Positions 8,363-18,156 are shown, counted from the first letter of the stretch. The stretch is 64,000 nucleotides of DNA from Celerinatantimonas sp046054165 (GCF_046054165.1 NZ_JBFNXK010000004.1:186001-250000), one strand, 5' to 3'. The notes: generated from the sequence alone by a model not told the origin. Program-made: numbers and translations.

Positions 8363-9727
8363 TTAAAGCGAACCCCCTTGAACCAGCTGCTGAGCATTAT
8401 CCAGCGAAAACTGTTTATCGTTCACTTTTAAATAAGCCGTTTTCTCTTCAGGAAAAATCACCGCTTCTAGCACCCCGTCCAAGCTCCCTAACTGGCGAAC
8501 TAACCGATCACTATCACAATCACGCCGATAACGAATCGTATAGTTTTTAAGGCCACTTTGAACTTTCAACCCCAATGCGGCCAGACTCCATAACACAATC
8601 ATCACGATTGAAAATACCACCACGGCGCTCGTGCCCAGATGACCCAAGATCAATCCAGATACACTGCCTCCGATAAAGGCTCCGATAAACTGGCAGGTCG
8701 AATAAACCCCCATTGAGCCCCCTTTTTGTCCTGCGGGTGCCAATGATGAGAGCATTGCCGGAAGGGCCGCTTCCATATAGTTAAAGGCCGTAAAAAACAG
8801 CACCGCCGAACCGATAAGCGCCACTAAGCTATCTGAAACCAACAGCAACAAACTAGCCATCAAAAACAGTCCGATCGCCAGCATAAAGTAGCCCCGCTGC
8901 TGATTTTTCTTCGAGGCTAAAATCAGCATTGGCACCATCAAGACAAAGGAACCTATCATCACTGGCAGATATAAAAACCAATGATGCCCAGCTGAAAGCC
9001 CGGCACGAACCAATCGACTGGGGAACTGTACAAACTCAGCGGTCAGTAGCAAATGCAGTGAAAAAATACTGAAATCGAGCCGCAACAGTTGTGGATTTTT
9101 AATCGCCCGGACAAATTGCCCGAATGAGGCCGACACATCCCCTCGCGGCGCATGGGTCGATACTTTCGGGACGGTGAGCAGTACGGCTAAGATCCCTAAA
9201 AGAGCGAACCCCGCCGCCAGCCAAAACATCCCGCTTAACCCCAGCCACTGCACTAGTGCCGGCCCAAAAATCAAAGATGCCGCAAATGCCACGCCAATAC
9301 TCATACCAATTGTTGCCATGACTTTGGAGCGATGTTCTTCTCGGCTTAAATCGGCGGCTAAGGCGAGGATCGCGCTAGCTATCGCGCCCATGCCTTGAAT
9401 CGCTCGACCGACAATGATACCGGTCATCGAATCACTTAACGCCGCCACCACACTCCCAATGGCAAACACCACGAGTCCCCCGACAATCACCGGCTTACGA
9501 CCAATGCGATCCGAGAGCCATCCCATCGGAATTTGTAATATCGCCTGCGTCAGTCCATAGGCTCCAATAGCCACCCCGACGGTTAAAGGAGAAAAGCCAT
9601 CAAGATGGCGGGCCGCAATCGCTAGCACCGGCATTATCATAAATAGACCGGCCATCCTTAGCGCAAATACCAGTGCCAGCGACATGGCTCCTCGCTTTTC
9701 AGTGGCGGAAATTGCTCCGTCAGCCAT
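8363..9727 (-). CDS. yajR: YajR-like MFS transporter with C-terminal YAM domain
   Basis: This is a 454-residue proton-driven MFS transporter, the same length as E. coli YajR. Twelve membrane helices occupy residues 1 to about 385, with motif A GWLSDRIGRKP after helix 2. A soluble C-terminal domain of about 65 residues (YTIRYRRDCDSDRLVRQL onward) matches the ferredoxin-like YAM domain typical of YajR. The start at ATG 9727 is chosen because AGGAAGAG lies upstream; the longer frame from 9772 lacks a site. It lies between ssb and uvrA in the ssb direction. The substrate is unknown in the family. The gene symbol is a family assignment, not proven orthology. Confidence 0.85.
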   Translation of the reverse strand: MADGAISATEKRGAMSLALVFALRMAGLFMIMPVLAIAARHLDGFSPLTVGVAIGAYGLTQAILQIPMGWLSDRIGRKPVIVGGLVVFAIGSVVAALSDSMTGIIVGRAIQGMGAIASAILALAADLSREEHRSKVMATIGMSIGVAFAASLIFGPALVQWLGLSGMFWLAAGFALLGILAVLLTVPKVSTHAPRGDVSASFGQFVRAIKNPQLLRLDFSIFSLHLLLTAEFVQFPSRLVRAGLSAGHHWFLYLPVMIGSFVLMVPMLILASKKNQQRGYFMLAIGLFLMASLLLLVSDSLVALIGSAVLFFTAFNYMEAALPAMLSSLAPAGQKGGSMGVYSTCQFIGAFIGGSVSGLILGHLGTSAVVVFSIVMIVLWSLAALGLKVQSGLKNYTIRYRRDCDSDRLVRQLGSLDGVLEAVIFPEEKTAYLKVNDKQFSLDNAQQLVQGGSL

Positions 9728-9877
9728 ATCGTCTCTTCCTATTCTTATCGTAACGTTAAAAAATGGCATCATAGCACGAAGCTTAAAACCCCAACAGGAT
9801 ACATCTTTAAAGATGCCTCATCGGCGCGTTTGTGCGATACTGATACATCCTCTTTATAGCTACTGCATCAAGGTGAT

Positions 9878-12706
9878 ATGGATAACATTGAGATCCGCGG
9901 TGCTCGCACCCACAACTTAAAAAACTTAAATCTCACCCTGCCCCGCGATAAACTGATTGTCATCACCGGACTATCTGGATCAGGGAAGTCATCACTGGCG
10001 TTTGATACGCTCTATGCCGAAGGGCAACGCCGTTATGTGGAATCACTTTCGGCTTATGCCCGACAATTTTTGTCACTGATGGAAAAGCCCGATGTCGATC
10101 ACATCGAAGGGCTCTCTCCGGCGATTTCGATTGAACAAAAATCCACCTCGCATAACCCACGTTCCACCGTGGGCACGATCACCGAAATCTATGATTATCT
10201 ACGGTTGTTATATGCCCGAGTCGGTGAACCGCGCTGTCCGAACCATGACCGCCCCCTAACCGCACAAACCATCACCCAAATGGTGGATCAAGTGTTAGCA
10301 ATGGCAGAAGGAAGTCGCTTGATGCTGTTGGCCCCCGTGGTCAAAGAGCGAAAAGGGGAACATGTTAAAACGCTAGAAAACCTCAATGCTCAAGGTTTTA
10401 TCCGGGCCCGAATCGATGGTGAAGTCTGTGACTTATCCGATCCACCCACATTGGAACTACGCAAAAAGCACACCATTGAAGTAGTCGTTGACCGCTTTAA
10501 AGTCCGCAGTGACTTGCAACAGCGACTGGCGGAATCTTTCGAAACCGCCTTAGAGCTTTCCGGAGGCACCGCCATCATTGCCGCGATGGATGGCAACATG
10601 GATGAGATTATTTTTTCGGCTAATTTTGCCTGTCCGGAATGCGGCTATAGCATGCATGAGCTGGAACCTCGCTTGTTCTCATTCAACAATCCGGCCGGGG
10701 CCTGCCCGCATTGTGATGGTCTAGGTGTTGAACAATATTTTGATCCGGAGAAAGTCATCATCAACGATGAAATTAGCCTCTCCGGCGGTGCCATTCGCGG
10801 CTGGGATAAACGTAATTTTTACTATTATCAGATGCTGCGCTCACTGGCCGAACACTATGATTTTCCACTCGATGTTCCTTATTGTGAGCTACCGGAAAAA
10901 ATTCAAAAAGTACTGCTGTACGGCTCCGGAAAAACAGCGATTGCCTTTAAATATGTGAATGACCGCGGCGATATCACGCTGCGGGAACATCCATTTGAAG
11001 GGGTGATCCCCAACATGCAACGCCGCTATAAAGAGACCGAGTCCAACGCGGTGCGTGAAGAGCTCTCCAAATATATCAGCAGTCAACCTTGCCCCCATTG
11101 TCACGGCAGTCGTCTGCGTGAAGAAGCTCGTCATGTGTTCGTTCAGCAAACCACGCTTCCCGAAATTACCCAGATGTCGATCCATGAAACGATGGAGTTT
11201 TTTGCCACATTGCAACTCACCGGGCAAAAAGCACAGATCGCCAGCAAAGTCCTCAAAGAGATCAATGAACGGCTAAGCTTTTTGGTTAACGTCGGACTGG
11301 ATTATCTATCACTGGCTCGCAGCGCCGAAACACTCTCTGGTGGAGAAGCGCAGCGGATCCGGCTCGCCAGCCAGATTGGAGCGGGTCTGGTCGGGGTGAT
11401 GTATGTGCTCGACGAGCCTTCGATTGGCCTGCACCAACGGGATAATGAACGGCTACTCTCAACCCTAACCCATCTGCGCGATCTCGGTAATACCGTGATT
11501 GTGGTCGAGCATGATGAAGATGCGATCCGGGCAGCCGATTTCATCGTCGATATCGGCCCGGGAGCCGGTGTGCATGGCGGGAATATTATCGCTCAAGGTA
11601 ACGTTGATGAGATCATTGCTACTCCGGCGTCACTCACTGGCCAGTTCTTAAGTGGCCAGCGTAAAATTGAAATTCCGGCCAAACGGCATGCGCCTAAGCA
11701 AGGTTGGGTGACACTGCAAGGCGCTTGTGGCAATAACCTCAAAGCCGTGACAGCTAAATTCCCGGTCGGACTTTTAACCGTCGTCACCGGGGTATCCGGT
11801 TCCGGTAAATCCACACTGGTGAACGATACGCTATTTAAAATTGCACATCGCGATCTAAATAAAGCGGACGGTAATGATATTGCCCCCTATCAGTCGATTG
11901 AAGGGCTTGATCTATTAGATAAAGTCGTCGATATCAACCAGAGCCCGATTGGCCGCACTCCGCGCTCGAATCCCGCGACCTATACCGGGATTTTTACCCC
12001 GATGCGCGAGCTGTTTGCCGGCACGCCGGAATCTCGAGCTCGGGGATACAAACCGGGACGGTTTAGTTTCAACGTCAAAGGCGGTCGCTGTGAAGCCTGC
12101 CAAGGCGATGGTGTCATCAAAGTCGAAATGCACTTCTTGCCGGATATCTATGTGCCTTGTGACAGCTGCCACGGTAAACGCTATAACCGTGAAACACTGG
12201 AAGTTAAATACAAAGGCAAAAATATCCATGAGTGTCTGGATATGACGGTTGAAGAAGCCCGTGAGTTCTTTGATGCAGTTCCAGCAATGGCGCGTAAACT
12301 ACAAACGTTGATGGACGTCGGCCTCTCCTACATTCGTTTAGGTCAGGCGGCGACCACCTTAAGTGGGGGTGAAGCACAGCGAGTGAAACTCTCCCGGGAG
12401 CTCTCCAAACGGGGAACCGGTTCAACGCTGTATATTCTCGATGAACCGACCACCGGGCTGCATTTTGCCGATATTCAAATGCTGCTGAAAGTCATTCACC
12501 GCTTGCGCGATCAAGGTAATACCGTGGTGATTATCGAGCATAATCTGGATGTGATCAAAACTGCCGACTGGATTATCGACCTAGGCCCTGAAGGGGGCAA
12601 AGGCGGTGGAGAAATTCTGGTCGCGGGTTCCCCTGAAGACGTTGCGAAACATCCCAGCTCACATACGGCTCGTTTTCTACGACCGATTTTAGAGCGGGGG
12701 TATTAA
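9878..12706 (+). CDS. uvrA: excinuclease ABC subunit A
   Basis: UvrA is the damage-recognition ATPase of nucleotide excision repair and loads UvrB. The 942-residue product has the usual length. It has two ABC modules: Walker A GLSGSGKSSLAFDT near residue 31 and GVSGSGKSTLVND near 640, and signatures LSGGEAQRIRLASQIG and LSGGEAQRVKLSREL. Zinc fingers are visible: CPECGY..CPHCDG in the first half and CEACQGDG..CDSCHGKRY in the second. The ATG at 9878 follows AAGGTGAT. It is transcribed away from the YajR-like gene. No CTGT-N8-ACAG LexA box could be found upstream, although uvrA is usually SOS-induced. Confidence 0.98.
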   Translation: MDNIEIRGARTHNLKNLNLTLPRDKLIVITGLSGSGKSSLAFDTLYAEGQRRYVESLSAYARQFLSLMEKPDVDHIEGLSPAISIEQKSTSHNPRSTVGTITEIYDYLRLLYARVGEPRCPNHDRPLTAQTITQMVDQVLAMAEGSRLMLLAPVVKERKGEHVKTLENLNAQGFIRARIDGEVCDLSDPPTLELRKKHTIEVVVDRFKVRSDLQQRLAESFETALELSGGTAIIAAMDGNMDEIIFSANFACPECGYSMHELEPRLFSFNNPAGACPHCDGLGVEQYFDPEKVIINDEISLSGGAIRGWDKRNFYYYQMLRSLAEHYDFPLDVPYCELPEKIQKVLLYGSGKTAIAFKYVNDRGDITLREHPFEGVIPNMQRRYKETESNAVREELSKYISSQPCPHCHGSRLREEARHVFVQQTTLPEITQMSIHETMEFFATLQLTGQKAQIASKVLKEINERLSFLVNVGLDYLSLARSAETLSGGEAQRIRLASQIGAGLVGVMYVLDEPSIGLHQRDNERLLSTLTHLRDLGNTVIVVEHDEDAIRAADFIVDIGPGAGVHGGNIIAQGNVDEIIATPASLTGQFLSGQRKIEIPAKRHAPKQGWVTLQGACGNNLKAVTAKFPVGLLTVVTGVSGSGKSTLVNDTLFKIAHRDLNKADGNDIAPYQSIEGLDLLDKVVDINQSPIGRTPRSNPATYTGIFTPMRELFAGTPESRARGYKPGRFSFNVKGGRCEACQGDGVIKVEMHFLPDIYVPCDSCHGKRYNRETLEVKYKGKNIHECLDMTVEEAREFFDAVPAMARKLQTLMDVGLSYIRLGQAATTLSGGEAQRVKLSRELSKRGTGSTLYILDEPTTGLHFADIQMLLKVIHRLRDQGNTVVIIEHNLDVIKTADWIIDLGPEGGKGGGEILVAGSPEDVAKHPSSHTARFLRPILERGY

Positions 12707-12716
12707 CTCTTAGACA

Positions 12717-12747
12717 AACCGCCTGCAATATCAGGCGGTTTTATTTT
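12717..12747. terminator. uvrA/glpD terminator
   Basis: An AACCGCCTG / CAGGCGGTT stem followed by TTATTTT lies just after the uvrA stop and overlaps the 3' end of glpD. It is an intrinsic terminator for uvrA; the complementary A-rich side may help end glpD transcripts. Confidence 0.8.
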
Positions 12748-14239
12748 GATAAGCATTTAACTGTGACTGACTTAAATAAGCATTCAAGGCCAGTTGCTGA
12801 CTCTCACTCATCACCAAGCCTAATTTGGTTCGCCGCCATAAAATATCCTCGCTCTGATAGGCCCATTCATTCGTCACTAAATAATCAATTTCGGCCTGTG
12901 ACAAATCATCTCCGAACCATTGTCCGAGGTCACTACGTTGTTTCGCCTGCCGAAGCCATAACCGTGCTCGGCTACCATAAGCATGCGCGATACGCGAGGC
13001 TTGCGCTGATGTTAAAAACGGATAGTCCTGATGCAGCAACGGACTCAAGGTATCTGGATCACAATCGCCACCGGGTAACACGTCCGTTCGACTACGACTG
13101 GCCGGACAAGACTCAAAATAAGGGGCTAACCGATCCACCGCCGTTTCAGCTAATTTTCGGTACGTCGTCAGTTTGCCACCAAAAACAGATAGCAGCGGCA
13201 ATTTCGGATCCTCATCCAGCTCGATCGTATAATCACGGGTAATAGCCTGTGGGACACCCGACTCATCGGCACACAGCGGTCGGACTCCGGAGTAACTCCA
13301 GAGCACATCATCCAGACGCAAATTATGTTTAAAATGTGCATTCACAACCCCGATAAGGTAGTTCACTTCCTGATCGGAAACATGCACATGACGAGGATCA
13401 CCCTGAAATTCTACATCGGTCGTTCCAACTAAACTGTATTTTTGCTGATACGGGATCACAAACACGATCCGTTGATCATCATTTTGCAAAATATAAGCAT
13501 AAGGCTCACGATGGATCCGGGGGACAACAATATGACTGCCTTGGATCAAGCGAATCGCTCGGGGGGAACGCTGCTTTAATTGTTCATCAAAGACCTGATT
13601 AACCCACGGACCCGCCGCATTCACCAGCGCCTTTGCTCGCAGCTCAAATCCTAGCTCACGACGTTCATCAAACGCCTCAACTTGCCAATACGTTCCCTGT
13701 CGGAACGCGCTCTGACAACGGCAATAGTTCCAGACCGAACCACCTCGTTCAGCGACCGATTGCACATTTGCCAGTACTAAACGAGCATCATCGACCCAAC
13801 CATCGGCATATTCAAAACCACGGCGGATCTCATGGAGCAGCGGTCCGTCGTGACGATCAAATCGGATCGCACGTGATCGACTCAACTGCTGACGTTTGGC
13901 CAGATGATCATATAAAAACAATCCAATTCGGATCATCCATGCTGGACGTAATTGAGGCCGATGAGGCAGTCGAAATCGCATCGGAGTAATCAAATGGGGA
14001 GCTTTGGCCATGAGAATTTCACGCTCGGCCAATGCTTCGCGCACCAGTCGGAATTCATACTGCTCTAAATACCGCAAACCTCCGTGGATCAATTTGGAGC
14101 TGGCCGATGACGTAGCACCACCAAAGTCTTTAGCTTCTAAGAGAGCCACCCGCAGCCCACGTAGTGCCGCATCGGACGCAATACCCGCTCCATTAATGCC
14201 TCCACCGATAACAATGAGGTCGTATTCGTGATCGTGCAT
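12731..14239 (-). CDS. glpD: aerobic glycerol-3-phosphate dehydrogenase
   Basis: GlpD is a membrane-associated flavoprotein that oxidises sn-glycerol 3-phosphate to dihydroxyacetone phosphate and passes electrons to quinone. The 502-residue product matches the E. coli length. The N-terminal FAD-binding motif IVIGGGINGAGIASDAALRG is at about 9-28. SSKLIHGGLRYLEQYEF and SVFGGKLTTYRKLAETA are family signatures. It is divergent from glpK, so both are probably controlled from the shared intergenic region. The 3' end overlaps the uvrA terminator hairpin. Confidence 0.97.
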   Translation of the reverse strand: MHDHEYDLIVIGGGINGAGIASDAALRGLRVALLEAKDFGGATSSASSKLIHGGLRYLEQYEFRLVREALAEREILMAKAPHLITPMRFRLPHRPQLRPAWMIRIGLFLYDHLAKRQQLSRSRAIRFDRHDGPLLHEIRRGFEYADGWVDDARLVLANVQSVAERGGSVWNYCRCQSAFRQGTYWQVEAFDERRELGFELRAKALVNAAGPWVNQVFDEQLKQRSPRAIRLIQGSHIVVPRIHREPYAYILQNDDQRIVFVIPYQQKYSLVGTTDVEFQGDPRHVHVSDQEVNYLIGVVNAHFKHNLRLDDVLWSYSGVRPLCADESGVPQAITRDYTIELDEDPKLPLLSVFGGKLTTYRKLAETAVDRLAPYFESCPASRSRTDVLPGGDCDPDTLSPLLHQDYPFLTSAQASRIAHAYGSRARLWLRQAKQRSDLGQWFGDDLSQAEIDYLVTNEWAYQSEDILWRRTKLGLVMSESQQLALNAYLSQSQLNAYQNKTA

Positions 14240-14375
14240 TGCATCTCTCCCCTGACGTTTGAGATCACTATTCTTTAGTCTAGAACCTATTCCAAAGAAT
14301 CTAAATCTTCAGCGCTTCCCTGTTTCTAATCAAATTACAGCGGAAATATGACACTATCATGCATACGACCGATGA

Positions 14376-14391
14376 AGTGCTGGCGATCACA
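14376..14391. promoter_or_regulatory. possible CRP site between glpD and glpK
   Basis: The sequence AGTGCTGGCGATCACA has a perfect right half (GATCACA) and a partial left half (GTG) of the CRP consensus TGTGA-N6-TCACA. It lies in the middle of the 254-bp glpD-glpK intergenic region, where catabolite control would be expected; a crp gene is present at 43 kb. GlpR operators are expected here too but I could not place them with confidence. Confidence 0.35.
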
Positions 14392-14493
14392 GCTATCTCT
14401 CATTCAGCGATGATATAAATCTGCTAATATTATTCATCGATTCAGATAGTTAGGCTATTAACGTTTCATTTTCTCAGGAAGGTTTAATCATTC

Positions 14494-16002
14494 ATGAGTC
14501 ATCCCAATGCTGCTAAAGAATATATTGTGGCTCTCGATCAAGGCACAACCTCATCTCGGGCTATCATTTTTAACCGACAAGCCCAAATCGTCGGTGTCGC
14601 TCAACGAGAATTAACCCAGCATTACCCCCAGACGGGCTGGGTCGAACAAGATCCAATGGAGATCTGGTCTAGCCAGAGTTCGGTACTGGTCGAGGTACTG
14701 GCTAAAACCGGGATCGATCCGGATCAAATTGCTTCCATCGGGATCACCAACCAACGGGAAACCACCATCGTCTGGGACAGTCACACCGGACGCCCGATCT
14801 ATAATGCCATTGTCTGGCAATGCCGACGCACCGCTCCTATCTGTGAGGAACTAAAGGCTCAGGGGCTAAGCGATTATATTCAAGAAAACACCGGTCTGGT
14901 GATCGATGCCTATTTCTCAGCCACTAAAATCAAATGGATCCTAGATCATGTCGACGGCGCCCGAGAAAAAGCGGAACAAGGCCAACTGCTGTTTGGAACG
15001 GTCGATAGTTGGCTGATCTGGAATTTTACTCAGGGTCACGCTCATGTAACCGACTATACCAACGCATCGCGGACCATGCTGTTTAATCTCAAGGCACTGG
15101 ACTGGGATGATAAGCTACTGGAAGCGCTATCGATCCCCCGACGCATGCTGCCTCAAGTCTGTAGCTCCAGTAAAGTCTATGGACAAACCCGAATGGCCGG
15201 ACGCAGCAATGCACGGATTCCTCTGGCCGGGATTGCCGGTGATCAACAAGCCGCTTTATTTGGTCAGTTTTGTTTTGAAAAAGGAATGGCAAAAAATACC
15301 TACGGCACCGGCTGCTTTTTACTGATGAATACCGGCCAACATCTTTATCATTCAGCACATGGGCTGATCTCGACACTCGCGATTAATGCCGAAGGGCAAC
15401 CTTGTTATGCCCTGGAAGGTTCGGTGTTTATGGGCGGCGCGACGATTCAGTGGCTACGCGACGAACTGGGGATCGTTCATGATGCCAGTGATACGGATTA
15501 TTTTGCCAGCAAGATCCCTGATAGCGGCGGCGTCTATCTGGTTCCGGCATTTGTCGGCATGGGGGCACCTTACTGGGATCCGGATGCCCGGGGCATGATA
15601 GTCGGCCTGACCCGAGGAACTAATCGCAATCACATTATCCGAGCGACACTAGAAGCCATAGCCTATCAAAGTCGGGATGTGCTCGAAGCAATTCAGCAAG
15701 ATTCCGGGTTACAGATCTCAAGTCTTAAAGTCGATGGAGGCGCGGCGGCCAATGATTTTCTGATGCAATTTCAATCTGACATTATGGGAGTGCGTGTTGA
15801 CCGGCCTCAGCTCATTGAAACAACCGCCTTAGGTGCAGCGATGCTGGCCGGACTTTCTGTCGATTTTTGGGAGTCCACCGCGCAGATCCAAGCGTTATGT
15901 ACCGTTGATAAAAAATTCACACCGGAGATGAGTCGGAAACAGCGCCAGCAACTCTATGGTGGCTGGGCCAATGCCGTAAAACGGGCATTGTCCAAAGGTT
16001 AA
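14494..16002 (+). CDS. glpK: glycerol kinase
   Basis: GlpK phosphorylates glycerol to sn-glycerol 3-phosphate, the substrate of the neighbouring GlpD. The 502-residue product has the FGGY-kinase phosphate motif YIVALDQGTTSSRAIIFN near residues 10-27, the glycerol-binding TNQRETTIVWD, and the catalytic aspartate in AGIAGDQQAALFGQ. AGGAAGG precedes the ATG. No glpF facilitator is beside it in this window, unlike the E. coli glpFK operon. The repeat array begins only ten bases after the stop codon. Confidence 0.98.
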   Translation: MSHPNAAKEYIVALDQGTTSSRAIIFNRQAQIVGVAQRELTQHYPQTGWVEQDPMEIWSSQSSVLVEVLAKTGIDPDQIASIGITNQRETTIVWDSHTGRPIYNAIVWQCRRTAPICEELKAQGLSDYIQENTGLVIDAYFSATKIKWILDHVDGAREKAEQGQLLFGTVDSWLIWNFTQGHAHVTDYTNASRTMLFNLKALDWDDKLLEALSIPRRMLPQVCSSSKVYGQTRMAGRSNARIPLAGIAGDQQAALFGQFCFEKGMAKNTYGTGCFLLMNTGQHLYHSAHGLISTLAINAEGQPCYALEGSVFMGGATIQWLRDELGIVHDASDTDYFASKIPDSGGVYLVPAFVGMGAPYWDPDARGMIVGLTRGTNRNHIIRATLEAIAYQSRDVLEAIQQDSGLQISSLKVDGGAAANDFLMQFQSDIMGVRVDRPQLIETTALGAAMLAGLSVDFWESTAQIQALCTVDKKFTPEMSRKQRQQLYGGWANAVKRALSKG

Positions 16003-16011
16003 CCTCAAACC

Positions 16012-16706
16012 AAACCCCCTCTAACTCCCCCTTGAAGATAAGGGGGAGAATGGTTGCCCGACATCCAAAAAATGCTCCTCCCCTTACCAAGGGGAGGCTG
16101 GGTGGGGTTTTCATACACCTACATCTTAAATCCCCTCTAACTCCCGAACGGTTGCCCGGCATCGGTGAGCCCCGGATTTCACGACGTTACATCCGGGCTA
16201 CAAGATATCGATGAAATGCTCCACCTCTTGCAGATAAGGGGAGAACGGTTGACTCCCCGGCATCCAGAAAATGCGCCGCCCCTTGCTAAGGGGAGGCTGG
16301 GTGAGGTTTTCATACACCTACATATTAAACCCCCTCGAACTCCCGAACGGTTGCCCGGCATCGGTGAGCCCCGGATTTCACGATGTTACATCCGGGCTAC
16401 AAGGTATCGATGAAATGCTCAACCTTTTGAAGATAAGGGAGAACGGTTGACTCCCCGGCATCCAGAAAATGCTCCTCCCCTTTTTAAGGGGAGGCTGGGT
16501 GGGGTTTTCATACATCTACACTTTAAATTTTCTCTAACTCCCGAACGGTTGCACGGCATCGGTGAGCCCCGGATTTCACGATGTTACATCCGGGCTACAA
16601 GGTATCGATGAAATGCTCAACCTCTTGCAGATAAGGGGAGAAAGGTTAACCCCGATAGCCAGAAAATGCTCCTCCCCTTGCTAAGGGGAGGCTGGGTGGG
16701 GTTTTT
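16012..16706. repeat. four tandem palindrome-bearing elements (array 2)
   Basis: Four elements lie in a row, each opening with AAACCCCCTCTAACTCCC (or a variant) and closing with GGGGAGGCTGGGTGGGGTTTT: 16012-16111 (short, 100 bp), 16128-16310, about 16326-16508 and about 16525-16706. The longer three repeat at 198-199 bp with a spacer of about 16 bp, CATACACCTACATCTT-like. Internal palindromes include CTCCCC..GGGGAG and CCCCGGAT..ATCCGGGCT. The ends and the GGATGTAACATCGTGAAATC core are the reverse complement of array 1. The elements are non-coding and look like REP- or MITE-type repeats. Confidence 0.9.
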
Positions 16707-16724
16707 GGGTTCAAAAACATAAAA

Positions 16725-16753
16725 AGCCCTATCGTGCTTAGCATGATAGGGCT
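16725..16753 (-). terminator. terminator of the pyrimidine catabolic operon
   Basis: On the minus strand, an AGCCCTATC..GATAGGGCT stem with a short loop is followed by TTTTTA. It lies 21 bp past the dihydropyrimidinase stop codon. Confidence 0.85.
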
Positions 16754-16773
16754 CTGAAGATGGTGTTATCTCA

Positions 16774-18147
16774 TTATTTTGTAGGGCGTTTTTCTCGCTT
16801 CACAAATTTTCCCCACCCTGGTTCACCGACAAATTCGCCTTTATCATAAACCAGACGACCTCGCGAATAGGTTTGAACCGGGTACCCTTTTAACTGAATA
16901 CCTTCCCATATGGTGTGGTCGTAGTCGGAATGCATATTATCGACAGAAATCGTAAAATCAATTTGTGGGTCATAAATGACGATATCCGCATCTTTACCAA
17001 CCGCAATACTGCCTTTATCGGCACAGCCAAAAATTTTTGCCGGATTACTTGAGCACAGTTCAACCACTTGATTATATGAAATTTTCCCTTCATTAGCAGC
17101 CGATAACATATAGGGATAGAGGTTTTCAATCCCGGCACAACCATTGGGAATCTTGGTGAAATCATCAATGCCCCAATCTTTTTCAAACGACTGGAATGGG
17201 CAGTGATCGGTTGCAACAACGTCAATATCACCGTTTTTGATCGCTTTCCACAACGCATCCTGACTTTCTTGACCTTTGATGGGAGGCGAACACACGAAGT
17301 TTCGACCATCATCGCGTTTATAGACATCACAGGTAAACTCAAGATATTGCGGACAAGTTTCAATATAGATATCACTGTTTTCTTTTTTAGCTGCAATGGC
17401 CGCTTCCAACCCTTCTTTATCCGCCATATGCACTAGATAGAGAGGGGCTTCAAGGTGTGTGGCCCAATGAACAGCACGTTTATCAGCTTCCGCTTCAACA
17501 TATTCCGGGCGACTCAAATAGTGATACCAAGCTGACGTTTTGCCTTCGGCCAGAAATTTCTCGATATTGTAATCAATCAGATCCGGGTTCTCCGCATGCA
17601 AATTGAGCATGGCCCCTACTTCTTTGGCTTTCAGCAGTAACCGGGCAAAAACGCCGTCATCAACCATCATGCCTTCTTTTTTATAAACAAAGAAACATTT
17701 AAAACTGGTGATCCCGGACTCTACCGCCGACGCCATTTCATCTAAAATCGCGCCATCATTCAAATCAGTAATGATGCAGTGATACGCATAATCGACACAG
17801 GCCTCTTGCTCACAAATGGCTTTTTTAGAATCAATCACCTGTTTAATGGTCATCCCTCTGCGCTGCATAGGATAATCAAAAACGGTGGTTACGCCCCCAC
17901 AGGCCGCAGCCCGCGTGCCGGCTAAATAGCTATCCGCAGAAGTGGTTCCACCAAACGGCATCGCTAAATGCGTATGCACATCAATGGCCCCTGGCAAGAC
18001 TAATTTACCGGCCGCATCAACAACCTGAGCGCCATCTGCTGACAAATCAGCGCCGATGGCTACAATTTTGCCATCGTGAATTGCGACATCCGCTTGAACG
18101 GTATCGCTGGCGGTTACCACGGTGCCATTTTTAATGATTAAATCCAT
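16774..18147 (-). CDS. hydA: dihydropyrimidinase / D-hydantoinase
   Basis: This is a zinc amidohydrolase that opens the ring of dihydrouracil or dihydrothymine to N-carbamoyl-beta-amino acids. The 457-residue product has the metal ligands H58 and H60 in IDVHTH, the carboxylated lysine K150 in TSFKCFF, H184, H240 and D314 in VATDHCPF. This is the complete dinuclear site of the cyclic amidohydrolase family. It is the last gene of an operon preT-preA-amidohydrolase-hydA, with nine bases between it and the upstream amidohydrolase. That context favours pyrimidine rather than generic hydantoin substrates. A strong terminator follows. Confidence 0.93.
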   Translation of the reverse strand: MDLIIKNGTVVTASDTVQADVAIHDGKIVAIGADLSADGAQVVDAAGKLVLPGAIDVHTHLAMPFGGTTSADSYLAGTRAAACGGVTTVFDYPMQRRGMTIKQVIDSKKAICEQEACVDYAYHCIITDLNDGAILDEMASAVESGITSFKCFFVYKKEGMMVDDGVFARLLLKAKEVGAMLNLHAENPDLIDYNIEKFLAEGKTSAWYHYLSRPEYVEAEADKRAVHWATHLEAPLYLVHMADKEGLEAAIAAKKENSDIYIETCPQYLEFTCDVYKRDDGRNFVCSPPIKGQESQDALWKAIKNGDIDVVATDHCPFQSFEKDWGIDDFTKIPNGCAGIENLYPYMLSAANEGKISYNQVVELCSSNPAKIFGCADKGSIAVGKDADIVIYDPQIDFTISVDNMHSDYDHTIWEGIQLKGYPVQTYSRGRLVYDKGEFVGEPGWGKFVKREKRPTK

Positions 18148-18156
18148 GAGGCCTCC

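Noticed and set aside
8230..8550. 106-codon plus-strand frame between ssb and the YajR-like gene
   Set aside because: Its second half is antisense to the YajR-like coding sequence and it has no recognised motif.
12763..13242. 159-codon plus-strand frame inside glpD
   Set aside because: It is antisense to glpD, which is complete and well conserved.
16012..16413. Short open frames within array 2
   Set aside because: They follow repeat periodicity, lack ribosome sites and run over palindromes.
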